Below are positions 1 through 9,776 of a stretch of 64,000 nt of DNA, piece after piece; position 1 is the first letter of the stretch, and each line of letters begins with the position of its first letter. Where the stretch lies: positions 1 to 64,000 of the forward strand of contig JASXTE010000259.1 in the NCBI GenBank assembly GCA_030280995.1. Direction: 5' to 3'. This stretch comes from Hemileia vastatrix. Its lineage: Eukaryota > Basidiomycota > Pucciniomycetes > Pucciniales > Zaghouaniaceae. Position numbers and translations under genes: made by a program. The notes below the pieces were generated by a model. That model ran no database searches and had not been told where the DNA came from. It worked only from the letters and a program-made list of their open reading frames with translations.

Positions 1-406
1 CTCGAATAATCTTACCCAAACCTAGCTCATGCTTCAAACCGAGTACCTTGAGACTGTTTCCAGAGCGCTTCAGCTCACGGAAAATCTCCCCAACCTCTTT
101 GGCATTCTGAATTCTGAGCCCCAGTACCACATGTCTAACCCTGCATTCACTTCTTGCATTGAAGATGTTGAGGATAAAGAGTGTCTTCTCGAACGAATGA
201 CGTGGCGGCAGAATCAGAGAGTCCCAAAAAGAGTGATTCGAGAGAAGAGCTTCATTCCATCTCTTGCAGGTCGGAAGTAGAAGACATCTTTGGAAAGCAT
301 CGAGTTTTTCAAAGATTGAGAGGAGAAGTTCATCTGGGATAGAACCGATCTGAGGAGCAGTTTTCGTGCGAGTGAGATTTGGCAGAGAAGAAGAGTTGAG
401 ACTCAT
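1..406 (-). CDS. F-box protein, subfamily D, 3'-truncated by window edge
   Basis: An open frame runs leftward from the ATG at 404-406 off the window edge, about 135 residues. Residues ~22-65 form an F-box-like segment (IPDELLLSIFEKLDAFQRCL, then a conserved C-K-R-W-N), followed by the family's conserved FNARS...VRHVVLG and ELKRSGNSLKVLGL stretches. It is closest to the copy at 34249-35424. F-box proteins usually bridge a target to the SKP1-cullin ubiquitin ligase; that role is inferred from the family and no partner can be seen. The C-terminal leucine-rich part lies outside the window, so integrity is unknown. Leader motif at 465-489. Confidence 0.8.
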   Translation of the reverse strand, partial: MSLNSSSLPNLTRTKTAPQIGSIPDELLLSIFEKLDAFQRCLLLPTCKRWNEALLSNHSFWDSLILPPRHSFEKTLFILNIFNARSECRVRHVVLGLRIQNAKEVGEIFRELKRSGNSLKVLGLKHELGLGKIIR

Positions 407-1074
407 TTGAAGGTTTTCCTATTGAAGTAGAGGATTGGACTTTGATTTTGGATGTTGGTGAATTAAGAGAAGAATCGAAGACGAATCAAAGAGGAAGTTT
501 TGTTTAGTTCTGTTTGAGTGGGAAGAAGTGAAGAAGAAGAAATCGAAAGTTCGATCAGAGGATGACGACCTCCTTCGCCCAGTAGAAACACCGACCATCG
601 TTCGGAAGTCATTTCTGAGCATTGTCATCTTCGATTTTTGGCTATCATTCGTTCAAAAAGCATTGACAAAGTATCATTTCGAGGTCAACAGTTGGAGAGC
701 TTTCCCAGTTCAGGCAGAGACAGTCGAGCTACGAAATTTCAGGGATGCATTTCGAAACGAAAGCAAATCACAAAGGAGAAGAGTTACACAGAAGAGACTA
801 TAACAAAAGGAATTACAGGTCAAGAAGTGAAAGTCTTGCCGATGGAAATCCAGATACTGCCAACCGAGTCGAGGCAACCATCTGTCTATCTACGCCTGTG
901 AAAATCTATGAATGACAAAGACAGCAAAAGAGTCAAAGGGGAGAGGTCAACAAAGAGCAGAGGATTGACTCTTTGACTGAACCCTAGACATTCATATTGT
1001 AGAGTCACTATCTCTCGAGTCCGATACTACCGTTCGTCACTCAGTCCTCGAACTTCACTCACCTTCTTGGGCTT
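407..1074 (-). promoter_or_regulatory. Conserved upstream block of the D/B-type F-box gene
   Basis: This non-coding stretch lies between the start of the F-box gene to its left and the 3' end of the next. It carries the shared leader motif (465-489, minus strand) and a 33-bp block at 562-594 that recurs almost unchanged at 6424-6456 and 45814-45846. Weaker similarity to those two intergenic regions continues to about position 1000, so the whole spacer was duplicated with the genes. Open frames here are not conserved between copies. Confidence 0.6.
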
Positions 1075-2457
1075 TCACTTCATCCACTTCTGCCCCTCCC
1101 ATTTACTCTCCCCCACATATCCACCTTCACTCCAAACCGTGATCCTGAACCTTGGATTCAGCTTTCTTCTACTTTCCAAGCACTTTTTGAAAAGTTTCCC
1201 GTCCAGCTCGATGGGATTGGAGATCTCGATAGTTTGCAATTTAGTTAGAAGAAGTGAGTCTTGCCCTTGCGTTTCAGGCTGTTCTGGGGTTGACACGTCG
1301 AGAGGAACGGTCAGTCTCTCCAAGAGGTAATTCAGGTGGAAATAAGATCCATTTCCGTCTTCGGATGCATAGAGCGTCAGCCAATTAACAGACGGATTCG
1401 TCTTGAGTAGCAAATCAGTCTTTTCCTTCAATTCTTCAGGATCCAGAGACCCTCCTCTATAGAGTTCTTCTTCCTTTTCCTCGTGCAAGTAGACTTCAAT
1501 AACTTTTAAATTTCGGATCTTGAAACAGAGCAAAGACAAGAGGGTGCCTGCCATGACCTCGACTTGACCTTGAAACCGAATCATCCCGCTTAGAATTTTG
1601 GCGGCGTTTGCATCGTAGGGCGGATAGAACTCCATTCCATCTGAGCAACTCAGAAGGATAATTTTTAAGCCTAGCTCTTCGGGGTCGTCAGAAGAATCAT
1701 GTCTCCACAGAGATAGATTCAGTTCTTGCAAAATCAACGTCAAAGCCTTGAGAACACAATGTAGATCTTGAAGAGCCATAATGTTGACTTTGAAGTATCG
1801 CAGTCTTCTCAACCATTTCTCATCATCTCTATCTAGATGTTTGATAGTCCTCGTACGATAATACGTCAGGCCGGAAATTTCCTTGCCTTCTTCATTCAAA
1901 AGAAAGTCGGCGTTCCCTTGCGATTCCCACTTGACCAAGTCACGCCTCATGACAGAGATGATCCGAGGGTAGTGTGAGTGGTTGTCAGAATAGAGAAAGC
2001 GAAGATTTGACAGCAACTCTCTTGATCGCCTTCTCGTCTTGGTGTTGAGTGCGCCTATTTGTGGCAGAATGAGAATTTTGATGCTCTTCGAGGACTTCTC
2101 GAGTTCGTCAAAGATCCGATCGAGATCTTGTTTGTCTTTAATGACAGTTTCGAACACTACTTTTTCCAAGAGGAACCCAGACCTGAGGTTGAAGATTTGA
2201 AGGATGGAGATGGCAGTAGAGATAGCTAGACGGACAGGAACATCGACGATTTGCCAGAACGATCTACCCTGGACGATGATCTGATTCCACTTTCTGCAGA
2301 CTGAAAGAATCAGGCATCTTTGAAAAGCCGTCAATCTTTGGAAGATCAGAGGCAGAATCTCGTCTGGAAAGGGTCTGAAGTGAGGAGAAGTCGCTTCGTT
2401 CGAGTAGCTTGGCTCTACCTGGAGAGATTGGAATGCTTGATCGAGATTTGACGACAT
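1075..2457 (-). CDS. F-box/leucine-rich protein, subfamily A (copy 1)
   Basis: An intact intronless frame of 460 residues. The start is taken at MSSNLDQ (2455-2457), which matches the starts of the other A copies; the frame stays open 46 codons upstream, but that part is leader sequence. The F-box-like segment is at residues ~28-70 (PFPDEILPLIFQRLTAFQRC, then C-RKWNQ), followed by a leucine-rich region with no sharp repeats and the family C-terminus EGQKWMK. It probably acts as a substrate receptor for an SCF-type ubiquitin ligase (family inference). It is divergently transcribed from the C gene at 2705. Confidence 0.85.
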   Translation of the reverse strand: MSSNLDQAFQSLQVEPSYSNEATSPHFRPFPDEILPLIFQRLTAFQRCLILSVCRKWNQIIVQGRSFWQIVDVPVRLAISTAISILQIFNLRSGFLLEKVVFETVIKDKQDLDRIFDELEKSSKSIKILILPQIGALNTKTRRRSRELLSNLRFLYSDNHSHYPRIISVMRRDLVKWESQGNADFLLNEEGKEISGLTYYRTRTIKHLDRDDEKWLRRLRYFKVNIMALQDLHCVLKALTLILQELNLSLWRHDSSDDPEELGLKIILLSCSDGMEFYPPYDANAAKILSGMIRFQGQVEVMAGTLLSLLCFKIRNLKVIEVYLHEEKEEELYRGGSLDPEELKEKTDLLLKTNPSVNWLTLYASEDGNGSYFHLNYLLERLTVPLDVSTPEQPETQGQDSLLLTKLQTIEISNPIELDGKLFKKCLESRRKLNPRFRITVWSEGGYVGESKWEGQKWMK

Positions 2458-2704
2458 TGTTGCGTTGATGCGAGTTGTGGGATGAATGTTGAGAATAAGG
2501 AGAAGAATCGAAGACGAATCAAAAAGGAGGAAAAGCGGATGGATGGAGTTGAAGGGAAAGAAAGAGAGAGTACAAAAGTTGCTGCAATGCTGCAACTTCT
2601 TGACTTCTTACCACAACATCGTTCAGCAGCAACTTCTTCAAATTCTTCTTCTTTGATTCGTCTTCGATTCTTCTCCTTATCTTCAAGCACAATCATCAAC
2701 CGCA
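2458..2704. promoter_or_regulatory. Head-to-head promoter between A copy 1 and C copy 1
   Basis: A 247-bp divergent spacer. It has a leader motif facing each gene: 2499-2524 on the minus strand and 2652-2676 on the plus strand. Between them lies a core with CTTACCACAACATCGTT and AGCAGCAACTTCTTCAA that recurs in the two other head-to-head spacers (33993-34248, 47726-47946). Confidence 0.6.
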
Positions 2705-4065
2705 ATGGATCTCGATCAAGCATTCAGCTCCGCCCTCCAAATCACCAACGTCTCATCCATCCACCAATTCCAACCTTTCGATTCTCTTCTAGACGAAGTT
2801 CTACTTCTCCTTTTAGGTCCACTAACCCCTTTTCAAAGGTGTCTGATCCTTTCAACCTGCAAAAAGTGGAATCAAGTTATTTTTGGATACAAGCCTTGGT
2901 GGCAGTACCTCGACATTCCTGATCGTCTTCCTTTCTCGACAGCAATTTCCATCCTTCAAACTTTCAACTCAAGATCCAACTTCACCCTCAAACACGTCAT
3001 TCTCCAACCACTCATGACGAAATCTGAAGAAGTCGAAGAAGTTTTTGCAGAGTTGGAAAAGTCGGTCATGTCAAGGTGTTGTTTCTAAACCAATCCGACT
3101 TCATGCTCAAGGCGAGGAGAGCTGCAAGAAAGTTCTTGCCAAAGCTGAACACCTTTTACTGCACACATTCACCTGACATCAAAACACATCTCGAAGCAAT
3201 GTGGTATGAGAGAGATAGAGCAAGGGTCCTCGACAAAGAGGAGAAAGGTCTGCAACTTTTTCACGTCGCAAATTTAGAACAGCTAGAACCAGACGATCTA
3301 AAGTGGCTCTCAAAGTTGACGTTTCTGAGCGTCGGGCGCACATATTCCGTCAAGGATTTGCGCTCCATCCTAGAGGCTTCCAAAAGGACCATGGGAAGAC
3401 TGAGGTTTGAATCTTGGACATTCGATAGGAACCTGGAGGGACCTGATCTAAATCATGTCAATGGCTCCCACAAAATCAAGCTCCCGAACTTGAGAATCAT
3501 CTTTACACCCGCCAATGAAGCTTCGGCTGCCGCTCTCGGAAGTCTCATCGACGTCGGAGGGCAGTAGAGGGTTATGTTCTTCGGTTTCGTTCACCCTCTG
3601 CTTCACTTTGAGTTCCCTTCTCTAGAGCGAGTACGCATTCGCATGTATGATAGCAACGCTTTGGAAAGAGTGGAACTCGATGAAGAAGAATCAAAACTCA
3701 AGACCATCCTTTTCTTTGAACGTAATCCATCTTTTTTGCGTCTGAATTTGGATTGTGGCGCTGGACTTCAAGACGGAGAAAACTTCCATTTGAACTTCAT
3801 TCTAGAGTCCTTCTCCATCAAAAAGGCTATCGGGGATTCATGTGAAACAGAAGAGAAATCTCAAATTGTTTTGCTGCCGAAACTTCAAAGGCTCATAATC
3901 AACAATCCAAAGACTCTGAACAAGAACCTTTTCAAACAGGTCTGGGAGACACGGAAGGGGATCTGCAAGAACTTTGAGATGTTGATTTACATGGAAGGTA
4001 AGGGATTCAGCATTAATAGTCCCGAAGGAGAACAATGGCTCAATGAAGCAGAAAGATGTGAGTGA
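2705..4065 (+). pseudogene. F-box protein pseudogene, subfamily C (copy 1)
   Basis: The frame starts MDLDQAFSSALQ with a clear F-box-like segment (LLDEVLLLLLGPLTPFQRCL, C-KKWNQ) but is broken twice. Near 3076-3082 four bases are missing compared with the C copies at 47947 and 42107, which shifts the frame. At 3565-3567 a TAG replaces the GAG found after GGQ in the intact copy. The remaining frames (3076-3567, 3574-4065) continue the family sequence to a C-terminus ending ...EAERCE. The start codon, leader motif and 3' block are kept, so a transcript is possible but a full-length protein is not. Confidence 0.8.
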
Positions 4066-4916
4066 TCGTGATCGACATCGGGCTCACTTTGAGTTGCGAG
4101 CTGAAGAAAGGACTAACACCAAAAAGATGGCTGACACATTTACCTTCTTTGTTACGCTTTTCGAATCATTTCTCGTTGCTTTCCATACGAACAGAGCTCA
4201 TCTCTACGCTACTGCTTGAATTCTGATCATGTTCATTCTCGGAAGCACAGTGAGTTCGGTTGAGGTCATCAACGTTTGCTCCATTCTTTGGCCCTAATCT
4301 ATTGGATCAAACTGACTTCTTTTCAATCCTCTACGGCCTCTTTTTTGACTTTTACAGATTCACGTCTGCCTGAGACTCTTTTCTTGAAGTCGAGAGCTCT
4401 CACGACATCTTCTTCTTCCAACTTCGAATCTTGGCTTCAAAGTCACTTCTTCTTGTTGTTCTTCTACCTTTCTCTATTCTCGAATTCAAAACTCTATTTT
4501 TCTAGCTCCCTCGATGCGAGATCTGTTATCAAAAGAAGAACATCTTCGCTGCTCTTCGAATTCAATTTTCGATGAGCTTTCTCTCTAGTCTCGAGAGTCT
4601 CGAGAGTCTCCCTGCTCTATTCTTTCGTGGCGAGACTGTTGAAAACTCTTCAGCATCTTCATATTTTGTCCGCTTTCGTACTTCTGTTGCTTTCCTCTCT
4701 TTGCACGACACATCTAATCTCTCGCAATCGATCTCTTCCCGCCCACGTTCTTCGCAGCTTCAAGCATCGCAGCTGCAAAGGCATCCAAAACTAGATTGAA
4801 TACTTTAGGATAGACATACCAGATCGCAAACCCTCTCTCTTACAGTATTGTACATTGTCAGTTTCTCATTTTCTTATTCTCTTGACTTAAGACTTCTCTT
4901 CAACAGCTTTCATCGC
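4066..4916 (+). other. Conserved 3' block of subfamily C, convergent spacer
   Basis: No gene is supported. The stretch is homologous to the DNA following the other C copies (43509-44303, 49291-49860 and, inverted, 31787-32636). It keeps the short segment after ACAGAGCTC (about 4190) and a GTGAGTTCGG donor-like site near 4250, matching the candidate 3' introns described for the copy at 47947. A short frame reading SMRDLLSKEEHLRCSS (about 4512-4575) is shared with two other copies but has no intact start. Confidence 0.5.
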
Positions 4917-6259
4917 TCATTTCATCCAGCCTCTCGCCTCCCAATCATCAATGACAACCACTTCTGCACCCTCCTTTAACTCAAGTTGAAATTGACTGTT
5001 CCTCTTTGCTCTAGACTTGACGATCTTTTGAAGTAGTTTTTCATCCGGCATAATCGGATCTTTGATAGTCAGCTTGAGTAAATGTGGCAGAATCAAATTG
5101 TCTTCTAAGTCGGAAGACTTCCCTTCTCCTCCGGCTATCATACCTGGGTTTTGAGAGCGGAATGGAGCACCTAACATTTTCAGAACCTTATTAAGGTGAT
5201 CTTGTTCTGCACCATCAGCGCCTTCATAGCAACACAGAGTCAGAAACTGTATCGACGGATTACGCTGGAATAGCAATCTCGATAGCTCTGCGGCATCCCT
5301 GAACTTATCGAATGAAAGCAGTTGAAGTTCAACAGCCTTCAATCCTACCACTTTCCACGAGACTAGCGAAGCAGACGCGCCAGACAAACGTGTCTGATCT
5401 CCATCTATCTGGAGCATCTGGGCCAGAGCTAAAGCAAGGGAAAGCCTTCCAGGACAAGTGACTCTCTTGAGATGCTTCAGATGCACTGAACCTGTCTTCA
5501 GAGATAGACTTTTGACTGTACTGCTTGAAGGTTCCTCCAGCGTATTCCACCTTAGCAAAGCTAAGTGGACTAGCTTCGCAGTCGTCTCCAGGATCCGTCT
5601 CATTGACATGATGTCATCTGCACAAGCTACCCATATGTATTTTAGACTCGATAACCACTTCATGTCTTCTTGCGTTAGCTGCAACAGAGCTTCCGTGAAG
5701 TAGAATCGTAGACCAGGTTCGAATTGCTTTGATACTGAACATTGAGCTTGGCACTTTGACAGAGCGTGACAGCACTGGTGAGAGTTTTAAGATTGGCTAC
5801 ATTTACTAGAAAATCCAGCATTGGAAGATGTTGCATAGCCAACGCTCTGGTTTTGCCGTTGAGCTTCCTTTCCTGACGCAAGGCGACACCTTTCAAACTC
5901 CTTCCGGATCTCTTTAATTGCACAAAGGTTCGATTTAGATGCTTGACATTTGTGATTTCAGTCTCTACAACTACATGCTTCAATCTGCATCCAGATCTCT
6001 CGTTGAATATCGAGAGGATTTTGACGATTGAAGAAGGTGAGAAGTTCTTTGAAAGACGTAGGTATTGCCAGAATGGAGTGTGGTGAAAGATGACTTGATT
6101 CCACTTCTTGCATGTTTGAAGCAACAAAGTTCTCTCAAAGACTGATAGATTTCTGAAGATGGGCAGAAGCAGCTCCTCTGGGAGGGAATCGATGGATTGA
6201 AGAGAAAGCCTCTTGAATTGGTCTGGAAGCGAAGAGAGTGGACTGCGATTGAGACTCAT
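4917..6259 (-). pseudogene. F-box protein, subfamily B (copy 1), one-base frameshift
   Basis: The frame begins MSLNRSPLSSLPDQFKRLSL at 6259 with an F-box-like segment (SLPEELLLPIFRNLSVFERT, C-KKWNQ). Around 5725 one base is missing relative to the B copy at 44304-45665 (after the codons for S-N), so the first frame ends at 5675 and the rest is read from 5684 onward (...TEALLQLTQEDMKWLSS...). The second part is intact to the family end EARGWMK. A single missing base also occurs in conserved genes in this window, so this may be a sequence error and the gene may be functional at about 447 residues. Confidence 0.7.
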
Positions 6260-6924
6260 TGGATCCTTTGATGTCTAATTTGAAGGTTTGTTGTCAATGA
6301 TCTGGATATTGTATCGAATAGGAGAAGAACCGAAGACGAATCGAAAAGGAGGTTTTGCTTGAAGAAGTTTCGTTTGAGTGAGAAGTAAGAAGAGAAGAAG
6401 AAATGGAAAATTTCGATCAGAACATGACGACCTCCTTCGCCGAGTCGAAACACCGACCATCGTTCGAAAGGGGTCTATGAGCATTGAAATCTTCGTTTTT
6501 CGATAGGAGTCGCTCAATCATCAATAGAACACCGTCATTTAGGAGTCAACAATTGCAGAGCTTTCCAGATCAGAGAGAGAAAGTCGAGCTACGAAAGTTC
6601 AGAGTTCGTTTCGAAGCAGATCACAGAGGGAAAGATCTACACAAAAGAAATCGCAAGGACGAAATCAAAATCTCGAAAGTCAAAGTTTTGCAAATGGATA
6701 TCCAAATCTTGCGAGTCGAGTCGAGCCAATCATCGTCTTGTACGACTATGAAGATCTGTGAATGACAAAGACAGTGGAAGCGTTAGAGAAGAAAGATCAA
6801 CAAAGAGAAGAAGTTTGACTCTTTCGCTGAATTTTTTGAAGCTCAGATTGTAGCGTCATTACTTTCCAAGTCCGATATCAATGTTCGTCAATCAATCCTT
6901 AAACTTCACTCGCCTTTTGGGTTC
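6260..6924 (-). promoter_or_regulatory. Conserved upstream block of B copy 1
   Basis: Non-coding spacer holding a leader motif at 6321-6345 (minus) and the 33-bp block at 6424-6456. It is similar along most of its length to 407-1074 and 45666-46318. No conserved open frame. Confidence 0.6.
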
Positions 6925-8334
6925 TCATTTCATCCAACTCTGTTCTTCCCATTCACTCTCTCTCACAAATCTCCCTCCCACCCAAATGTTAAGCTTGAAC
7001 TTGACACTGATACTTCTTCTGCTTTTTAAACATCCTCTGAGAAGGCTCCCATTCACCTCGATAGGGTCGTCTATTTGAATAAGCTTCAAGTTGGGCAGAA
7101 GAATTGAATTTTCTCCTAGTGTCGCGCTTGGTGATCCCTGTTGATTCTTTGAAGAAGAGTTGAAAATGAGAGGAGCTACAAGGCTTTCTAGGAGATAATT
7201 CAAATGAAAAGAGGAACCGGATCCTCTCCTTGACGGAACGAGCGTCAGTGTTGAAAGAGACGGATTCATTTTGAGAAGGACATCTGTCTTCTCTTTCAAC
7301 TCTTCGGGTGCCATAGAAGGTCCTCTTGTCATCTTACGTTCTTCTTCGTCATAAAGATGGACCTGCATCTGTGATACAAACTTCATCTCAAAGCAGAGCA
7401 AAGACGCAAGGTTACCTGAGACCCTCACTTGACCTGCAGATTCAAGGAATGTGCTTAGAGCTCTTGCTGCACTTGCGTTCCAGGGCAGATAAAGAACAGT
7501 GCCTCTTGGGTTGTCCAGGGAGATCATTGGCAAGTCTACGTTGGAATCGTTCAATTCTACGCCCCACCAACATAGGTCAAGCTCTTGCAGACTCGATTTT
7601 GAAGCCGTCAGAATCGAATGCATGTCTTCGAGGGAGTGCGTAGAGTGCACTTGAAGGTATTGTAATTCCCTGAACCAGATCCTCTCTTCGTTCTCTACTC
7701 TATTGAGAGAATCTGTAGCGTAGTATCTTAGAGCTGGCACTGCATTTAGTACAGTACCTTCTTGGTTTGCCAAGTTGTCAACGCCTCTTGGTGATCTCCA
7801 CTCTAGCAATCCTGCCCGCATCTGAGAGATGAATGGAGAGAGATTTTTATGATTGCCAGAGTAGAAGAAACAGAGATTTGGTAGAAGGTTTCTAGCTAAG
7901 TTTCTGGTCTCCCTGTTAAGTCTTGCCAGTTGGGGCAGCCCCAGCACTCTAACGGATGACGAGAATTTCCTAAGCTCTTCAAAGATGCGATCAATATCTT
8001 GGATGTCATCGATTATTGGCTCAAACACGACCTCTTCCAAAGAGAACGCAGATCTAAGATTGAAGATCTGAAGGATGGAAATTGCAGTAGAGATCGAAAG
8101 ACGAAGGGGTAGATGGACGATTTGCCAGAAGCCTTTGCCACCACGAAGGATTTGATTCCAGTTTCTGCAGACCGAGAGAATGAGACATCTTTGAAAAGCT
8201 GTCAATTGATGGAAGATGAGGGGGAGAATCTCGTCTGGAAAGGGCTTGAAGGGTTCAGGTGCTGACGCAGCCTCGTTCGAGTGATCGCATGCGATTTGGA
8301 GAGAGTCGAACGATTGATCGAGGTTTGATGACAT
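6925..8334 (-). CDS. F-box/leucine-rich protein, subfamily A (copy 2)
   Basis: An intact intronless frame of 469 residues, started at MSSNLDQSFDSLQIACDHSN (ATG 8332-8334); 63 upstream open codons are leader sequence. The F-box-like segment is at ~30-75 (FPDEILPLIFHQLTAFQRC, C-RNWNQ), then FNLRSAFSLEEVVFEP and leucine-rich segments, ending EEQSWMK. It is closest to the copy at 46319-47725, which sits in the same place in the other C-B-A unit. Probable ubiquitin-ligase adaptor by family; target unknown. Confidence 0.85.
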   Translation of the reverse strand: MSSNLDQSFDSLQIACDHSNEAASAPEPFKPFPDEILPLIFHQLTAFQRCLILSVCRNWNQILRGGKGFWQIVHLPLRLSISTAISILQIFNLRSAFSLEEVVFEPIIDDIQDIDRIFEELRKFSSSVRVLGLPQLARLNRETRNLARNLLPNLCFFYSGNHKNLSPFISQMRAGLLEWRSPRGVDNLANQEGTVLNAVPALRYYATDSLNRVENEERIWFRELQYLQVHSTHSLEDMHSILTASKSSLQELDLCWWGVELNDSNVDLPMISLDNPRGTVLYLPWNASAARALSTFLESAGQVRVSGNLASLLCFEMKFVSQMQVHLYDEEERKMTRGPSMAPEELKEKTDVLLKMNPSLSTLTLVPSRRGSGSSFHLNYLLESLVAPLIFNSSSKNQQGSPSATLGENSILLPNLKLIQIDDPIEVNGSLLRGCLKSRRSISVKFKLNIWVGGRFVRESEWEEQSWMK

Positions 8335-8760
8335 TGCTGAGATGACGGAGTTTGATTGGTTTGATGAAATAGGAGAAGAATCAAAGACGAATCGAAAAGG
8401 AGAAGTGGATGGTTGGAGTCGAGGGAAAGAAGGTGAAGAAAGAGAATTTCTCGATTTTGTCTGCAGGTCGAACCCCGTGAACCGCCGAGCTCTATCGCAA
8501 GCTCTTTCTTGGAACAGCGTCAAAACCTTCTATTGTTCAAGTTCGCAGTCGAATAGATTTGGATTGGTGTTCATTTCGCATGAAGGATGGTTCTGCTTTT
8601 CGAGGGAGCTCTCTCGCGATCCAGTCTCATTGCCTCGTTGAGCCTTCGCAACCAAGTCCTTCAGTGCTTCAAACAAAGCAATTCATTCGATCAAGAAGTA
8701 GTAGAATTCAATTCAAAGGAAAAACAAAAGCCTTCAAACTCTAAAGATGTTATTATCTCT
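8335..8760 (-). promoter_or_regulatory. Spacer upstream of A copy 2
   Basis: Leader motif at 8372-8396 (minus). Family similarity fades beyond about 8440. The rest separates the A gene from the unrelated gene at 8761 and shows nothing else I recognise. Confidence 0.5.
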
Positions 8761-9322
8761 CTACAAAAGCAAAGTACCAGTAACGATCGAGCCGCCCAAA
8801 GCCAACCACATTCCATTTGGAATGTGACCCAGAGTTGCTGCATTATCATCGTCGTTGACAGCGTTTCTAGTAGCGTTACCGACTGCAAAAGTGTAATTCG
8901 TAATCCCGTCTGCGATTGCGCCAGTGACGTTTTGGAAGGCATCTCCTACTGTCGACAAGATACCATCTCGTGAGACTAGAGCGGTGCTGAGAGAGAGGGA
9001 GAGGGAGAGAGAGAGAGAGAAGACGGAGCGAAGCCCACGTAATGATGATACCAAATAATGAAGAAAGAAGGAGTTGAAGATGGTGGAGAGAAGATTTGAG
9101 AAGGCGAAGAGAGGCGAGTCAGTGGGAGTCAAAGGGATAGATCGGGTAAAGGGAGCGACGAAGGGACGATGAACCAAAGAAAACTTCATTGAAAGTGGCT
9201 CTCCTGCTGTATCGGCTAATGTCTGAGTTCTGTACTCACTCTTTAGAGATTTGTGGAGCAGCAAGGGTTGGAGAGGCACCTAGCAGAGCCAGTAGAGTAG
9301 TTGAAGTGATTGTGAATCTCAT
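8761..9322 (-). CDS. Small secreted GPI-anchor-type glycoprotein
   Basis: Two exons, 9322-9240 and 8986-8761, join in phase (GA + C) across a GTGAGT...AG intron whose end is a long CT/GA run. The 102-residue product starts with a signal peptide (MRFTITSTTLLALLGASPTL, then AAPQ). The middle has three N-glycosylation sequons (NVT, NYT, NAT). The C-terminus has a hydrophobic tail (MWLALGGSIVTGTLLL) after small polar residues, the layout of a GPI-anchored surface protein. No catalytic domain is visible. The start and signal peptide are too short and too split to appear as a simple long ORF. It is divergent from the decapping nuclease gene at 9777. Confidence 0.7.
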
Positions 9323-9776
9323 GTTTGAATTGAATGAAGTAAAAGAAGATGAACTTGAAGAAGAAGAAATTGATTAAAACGACCTGCGTTTGTAAGAATT
9401 TGAAGTTAAAAGAAATAGAGTTGGTTCTGGATGGGGGGAAAAGTCTTAAATGTATCAAAAAGAGGCTTGGTTTTATACTTTTCCAGAAAGATAGGGGCTA
9501 GGCGTCAGAATCACGATTTGGAGCTAGCGAAATGGCTTGAAAGGAGAAGGCGTCGCCGAATCGAAGGATCGAACGAGGAAGGAAGAGGCGCGAGATGAGA
9601 CGCGATGATGATGACGATTCTCGAAGGAACGTTGTTTTCGAATGAGAACGGTGAAGGGAAAAGGGAATGGCGATGTTGAAGCAGTGTTGTGGAGGAATTG
9701 AAGTTGAAAATAAGGAAGGAAGAGAGAAAGAGAGGGGTTCATACGCGATGAGATCCAAATTGAATAGGAAGCGCAG

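Noticed and set aside
2482..2922. A 146-codon plus-strand frame over the divergent promoter and the start of C copy 1.
   Set aside because: It is out of frame with the F-box sequence and its reading is not conserved in the matching spacers.
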